From contig JAGLDI010000111.1 of NCBI GenBank assembly GCA_023145655.1, positions 1-7,682 of the forward strand: 7,682 nt of DNA. The letters run 5' to 3'. The position numbers and the translations under genes are program-made. The first letter of the stretch is position 1. Each line of letters opens with the position of its first letter. The stretch comes from Desulfuromusa sp. GTDB lineage: Bacteria > Desulfobacterota > Desulfuromonadia > Desulfuromonadales > Geopsychrobacteraceae. Below the pieces are notes generated by a model. The model had not been told where the DNA came from. It saw only the letters and a list, made by a program, of their open reading frames with translations, and did no database searches. Below, piece after piece: positions 5,633-7,682 of this stretch.

Positions 5633-6100
5633 CTACAGCATAAAGTCTGGTTTTTGCTTCATAAAATAGTGCTGATGATACTCCTCTGCACGCCAAAACG
5701 GACTGGAAGGGGTTATTTCTGTCACAATTGGAAGCAAATGAATTTTTGAGGCATCAAGAGCCGCTTTTGATTTTTCAGCCTGTTGGCGCTGTTCATCATC
5801 GTGAAAATAAATAGCTGAACGATACTGAGTGCCATGATCCACCCCCTGAAAATTCAAACTGGTTGGATTGTGTTCAGCCCAGAAGCGCTCAAGCAATTGC
5901 TGATAACTGATGATAGATGGATCAAAATTGATATCAACCACCTCTGCATGTCCGGTCTGACCAGTACAGACCTTTTCATAGGTTGGATTTTCTGTTGTTC
6001 CACCCATATACCCAACTGCAGTATCAATCACACCATCCAAGGTTCTAAAAGCTTCTTCGGTTCCCCAGAAGCATCCCCCGGCAAAAGTTGCTCGAGCCAT
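5633..6100 (-). CDS. msrA: Peptide-methionine (S)-S-oxide reductase MsrA
   Basis: This enzyme reduces the S epimer of methionine sulfoxide, free or in proteins, with thioredoxin-type electron donors, and repairs oxidative damage. The 155-residue protein shows the active-site GCFWG with catalytic Cys10, YMGG (31-34), [10 protein letters not shown] (44-53) with Glu53, and the [13 protein letters not shown] stretch (83-95) with Asp88 and Tyr93. It has only two cysteines, Cys10 and Cys45, and no C-terminal resolving cysteine such as the E. coli enzyme has. It would therefore behave as a 1-Cys type or use Cys45. GGAG (6107-6110) lies 6 bases before the ATG. It is the first gene of the operon and ends 3 bases before the permease frame. 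The signal-less sequence indicates a cytoplasmic enzyme. Its place ahead of an importer suggests a link to uptake of oxidised methionine or a stress-related substrate, but this is conjecture. Confidence 0.95.
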   Translation of the reverse strand: MARATFAGGCFWGTEEAFRTLDGVIDTAVGYMGGTTENPTYEKVCTGQTGHAEVVDINFDPSIISYQQLLERFWAEHNPTSLNFQGVDHGTQYRSAIYFHDDEQRQQAEKSKAALDASKIHLLPIVTEITPSSPFWRAEEYHQHYFMKQKPDFML

Positions 6101-6176
6101 TATTTACTCCGTTTTAGTAGTTGTGACCAAACCAGTAGCAGGAAAATTGCAGTGCAGTCCTGCCGCAACGTTTACT

Positions 6177-6204
6177 TTTATCGTGCGACCACTTTTGGTA
6201 GCAA
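6177..6204 (-). promoter_or_regulatory. Weak candidate promoter for the msrA-transporter operon
   Basis: On the minus strand, TTGCTA (6199-6204) and GATAAA (6177-6182) are 16 bp apart, each 4 of 6 to the sigma70 consensus. The predicted start near 6170 leaves a leader of about 70 bases before msrA. No other pair in the 196-bp spacer looked better, but the match is modest. Confidence 0.25.
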
Positions 6205-6267
6205 CGGCTCAACCGCAGCCAATATCCGCTGTAATTGAGTTTTTAGTTCTTCATCTTTAAATACAGG
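6178..6267 (-). pseudogene. Short coding-like remnant without a start codon (unidentified)
   Basis: Between a TAA at 6268-6270 and a TAA at 6178-6180 the minus strand reads 29 codons with a protein-like, amphipathic sequence (KDEELKTQLQRILAAVEPLL, then PKVVAR). It has no ATG, GTG or TTG near its beginning. A one-base frame change near the end would continue it with KWSHDKSKRCGR for another 26 codons or so. This looks like the decayed end or start of a gene, but it is too short to name and could be chance. It lies between the DUF445 gene and msrA and overlaps the candidate promoter. Confidence 0.2.
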
Positions 6268-6296
6268 TTACTTCTGAGAAACGGACTAAATCACAT

Positions 6297-7682
6297 TTAC
6301 ATCAGTTGGAAGGCCAAGATATTAATAAATCCAATCAGAAAACCGAGCAGGCCACCAAATATATTGATGTATTTAAACTGTTCCTTCATCACCCCCATCA
6401 ATAAATCTTCCACCTGCAACAAATCGAGGCTATTCACTTTTTCTTCAACCATCCGCCGGACATTGAGGGTTTCGACCAGGCGGGGGGCTTCTTTTTTCAG
6501 CATCTCTTCAATCAACTGGCAGGTTCCGCTTTCGATTTCCTGTCGGAGATCACCGGGCAAACGTGCAGATAATAGCCCAAGCGGTTTATGGTAAAGCCAT
6601 TGATTGCTCTGCTCAATCAAAATTGTTTCCAACGCTATCCGTGCTTGGGGTGAACGAATCGCCTCCAGCAGTTTATCGGCTAATTGCTCCCGACCAAGGT
6701 CCAAACCATTTTCGGGTAAAGCCCGACTCAATATCTCTGCAAATGGGCGGTCTTTGAGACGATCGACGGCACTTTCGGTCAAAATGAGAGCGGTATCGAT
6801 GGTTTTGCGGGACTGAACGGTACCAACAACCTGATCCTTGATAAACTGACGCACCCCTTCAATCTTTTCATAGGGCATTTTCTCAACGTAACTGGCTAAG
6901 GAACGATCGAGCAAAGTATCAACCCGCTCACGCAATAATTTTGCCAGTTGTTGCTGAGTTTTTGCATCTTTCAACCAGTCGGCAATTTCATCCCCCGCCT
7001 TGTCGAGAAACTCGGGAATTTTGTCGTAAATTTTATTCAGGTCCATAAACCCGCTGAGAAGCCCGGCCAATCCTCCGAGAGAATCAAGGAAAGAATCAAT
7101 CGCTTCTTTCCCTTTTTTCACCATCCGGGCACGAAATGTCGGGTCGTAAAGCATGCCGCCAAACTTTTCTACCAGTGGGGGCATCTCTTTTTCTAGCTGG
7201 GTCAGGAGCAATTCGACCAGATCGGCAGGTAACAGATCACGCAGCGGCAGATCAGTTGCCAGTACTTGCCCGGTTTTACGATCAACATAATCGCCAACCA
7301 TCCCCGCGGTTCTGGGTGATTTGAAGAATTGACTATATTTATTATCCAGATGTTTTTGTGCTGATTGATACTGCGTTGGAGTTAAAAAACTGGAAAGATC
7401 CCGCGCCAATAGCTGCTCCGCTTGCTGTTGCAGATAATCACGCAATTTCTGTTCAAATTGATCACTCTGGAGATAATCAAAGATTAGCTTGACGATTTTC
7501 GCCTGAAACAGGCCGATTATCTCACGAAAGCGGGGTCGAAAACGGCTGGGAACCAAAGATTCTAAAGAACCCAGCTCACGATCCAGAAAAGAACCCAGTT
7601 TATCGGTCACAGTGAGACGCAGTTCCCGCTGGATAGAATCCTTGGCGAAGGCCTGTCCAACATCATCAGCCGTCAACAAATG
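6297..7682 (-). CDS. DUF445 family membrane protein, 5' end outside the window
   Basis: This is an uncharacterised membrane protein of the DUF445 family (relatives include E. coli YjiN and Bacillus YheB); no reaction is established for it. The 461 residues present cover most of the protein. They include a long, charged, helical middle with coiled-coil tendency, the conserved PLGLLSARLP stretch about 85 residues from the end, and VEEKVNSLDLLQVEDLLMGV followed by a final hydrophobic segment (GGLLGFLIGFINILAF) that should be the C-terminal membrane anchor. The apparent TTG at 7679 is not a real start. The frame stays open through the window edge with a His codon before it, and the family normally begins with another membrane segment and a TNWLAIKM-like motif that is absent here. 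The gene is therefore partial by position, not broken. It ends 196 bases before msrA on the same strand, too far to assume one operon. Confidence 0.88.
   Translation of the reverse strand, partial: HLLTADDVGQAFAKDSIQRELRLTVTDKLGSFLDRELGSLESLVPSRFRPRFREIIGLFQAKIVKLIFDYLQSDQFEQKLRDYLQQQAEQLLARDLSSFLTPTQYQSAQKHLDNKYSQFFKSPRTAGMVGDYVDRKTGQVLATDLPLRDLLPADLVELLLTQLEKEMPPLVEKFGGMLYDPTFRARMVKKGKEAIDSFLDSLGGLAGLLSGFMDLNKIYDKIPEFLDKAGDEIADWLKDAKTQQQLAKLLRERVDTLLDRSLASYVEKMPYEKIEGVRQFIKDQVVGTVQSRKTIDTALILTESAVDRLKDRPFAEILSRALPENGLDLGREQLADKLLEAIRSPQARIALETILIEQSNQWLYHKPLGLLSARLPGDLRQEIESGTCQLIEEMLKKEAPRLVETLNVRRMVEEKVNSLDLLQVEDLLMGVMKEQFKYINIFGGLLGFLIGFINILAFQLM

Noticed and set aside
6135..6162. GCAGGA/TCCTGC inverted repeat in the msrA upstream spacer
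   Set aside because: A 6-bp stem with a 14-base loop and no T tract is likely chance; no terminator or operator function can be argued.
5834..6238. 134-codon open frame on the plus strand across msrA and its upstream spacer
   Set aside because: Most of it is antisense to msrA with its intact catalytic motifs, and the product shows no family features.
7677..7679. TTG at 7679 as the start of the DUF445 gene
   Set aside because: The frame continues to the window edge and the N-terminal membrane part typical of the family is missing, so the true start is outside.

Overview
The window looks like a chromosomal metabolic and transport locus of a Gram-negative, probably anaerobic bacterium. A PaaK-type aryl-CoA ligase, a TrpR-family regulator, periplasmic binding proteins with export signals and a DUF445 membrane protein together recall Desulfuromonadales-type deltaproteobacteria. 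That placement rests on gene content alone and is tentative. No rRNA, tRNA, CRISPR array, transposase or phage gene is visible.

Left part (1-2905). A phenylacetate-CoA ligase gene (43-1350, +) converges on a small TrpR-type repressor gene (1404-1667, -). The repressor gene diverges from a gene for a branched-chain/aromatic-type periplasmic binding protein (1754-2905, +). Directly abutting the repressor start codon is an 18-bp imperfect palindrome that matches the E. coli trp operator as I remember it at 14 of 18 positions. It overlaps candidate -10 elements on both strands. The simplest reading is that the repressor controls itself and the binding protein in response to an aromatic amino acid, and that the ligase belongs to the same uptake and breakdown theme.

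Middle (2906-3063). Two convergent transcription units are separated by a long imperfect inverted repeat built from CCAAG units, probably a dispersed repeat element.

Right part (3064-6100, all -). Four tightly packed genes read msrA, permease, family-3 binding protein, permease, with gaps of 3, 21 and 16 bases. They encode methionine sulfoxide reductase A and most of a polar-amino-acid-type ABC importer. No ATPase gene is present. Both permease genes appear to use non-ATG starts.

Right edge (6101-7682). A 196-bp spacer holds a short coding-like remnant and a weak candidate promoter for the msrA operon. It is followed by a DUF445 membrane protein gene (-) whose 5' end lies outside the window.

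I do not see a clearly new multi-gene system. The most promising points are the trpO-like operator fused to a probably leaderless trpR-like gene next to aromatic-acid genes, and the msrA-led importer operon whose binding protein seems to lack the usual amino-group-binding Asp.
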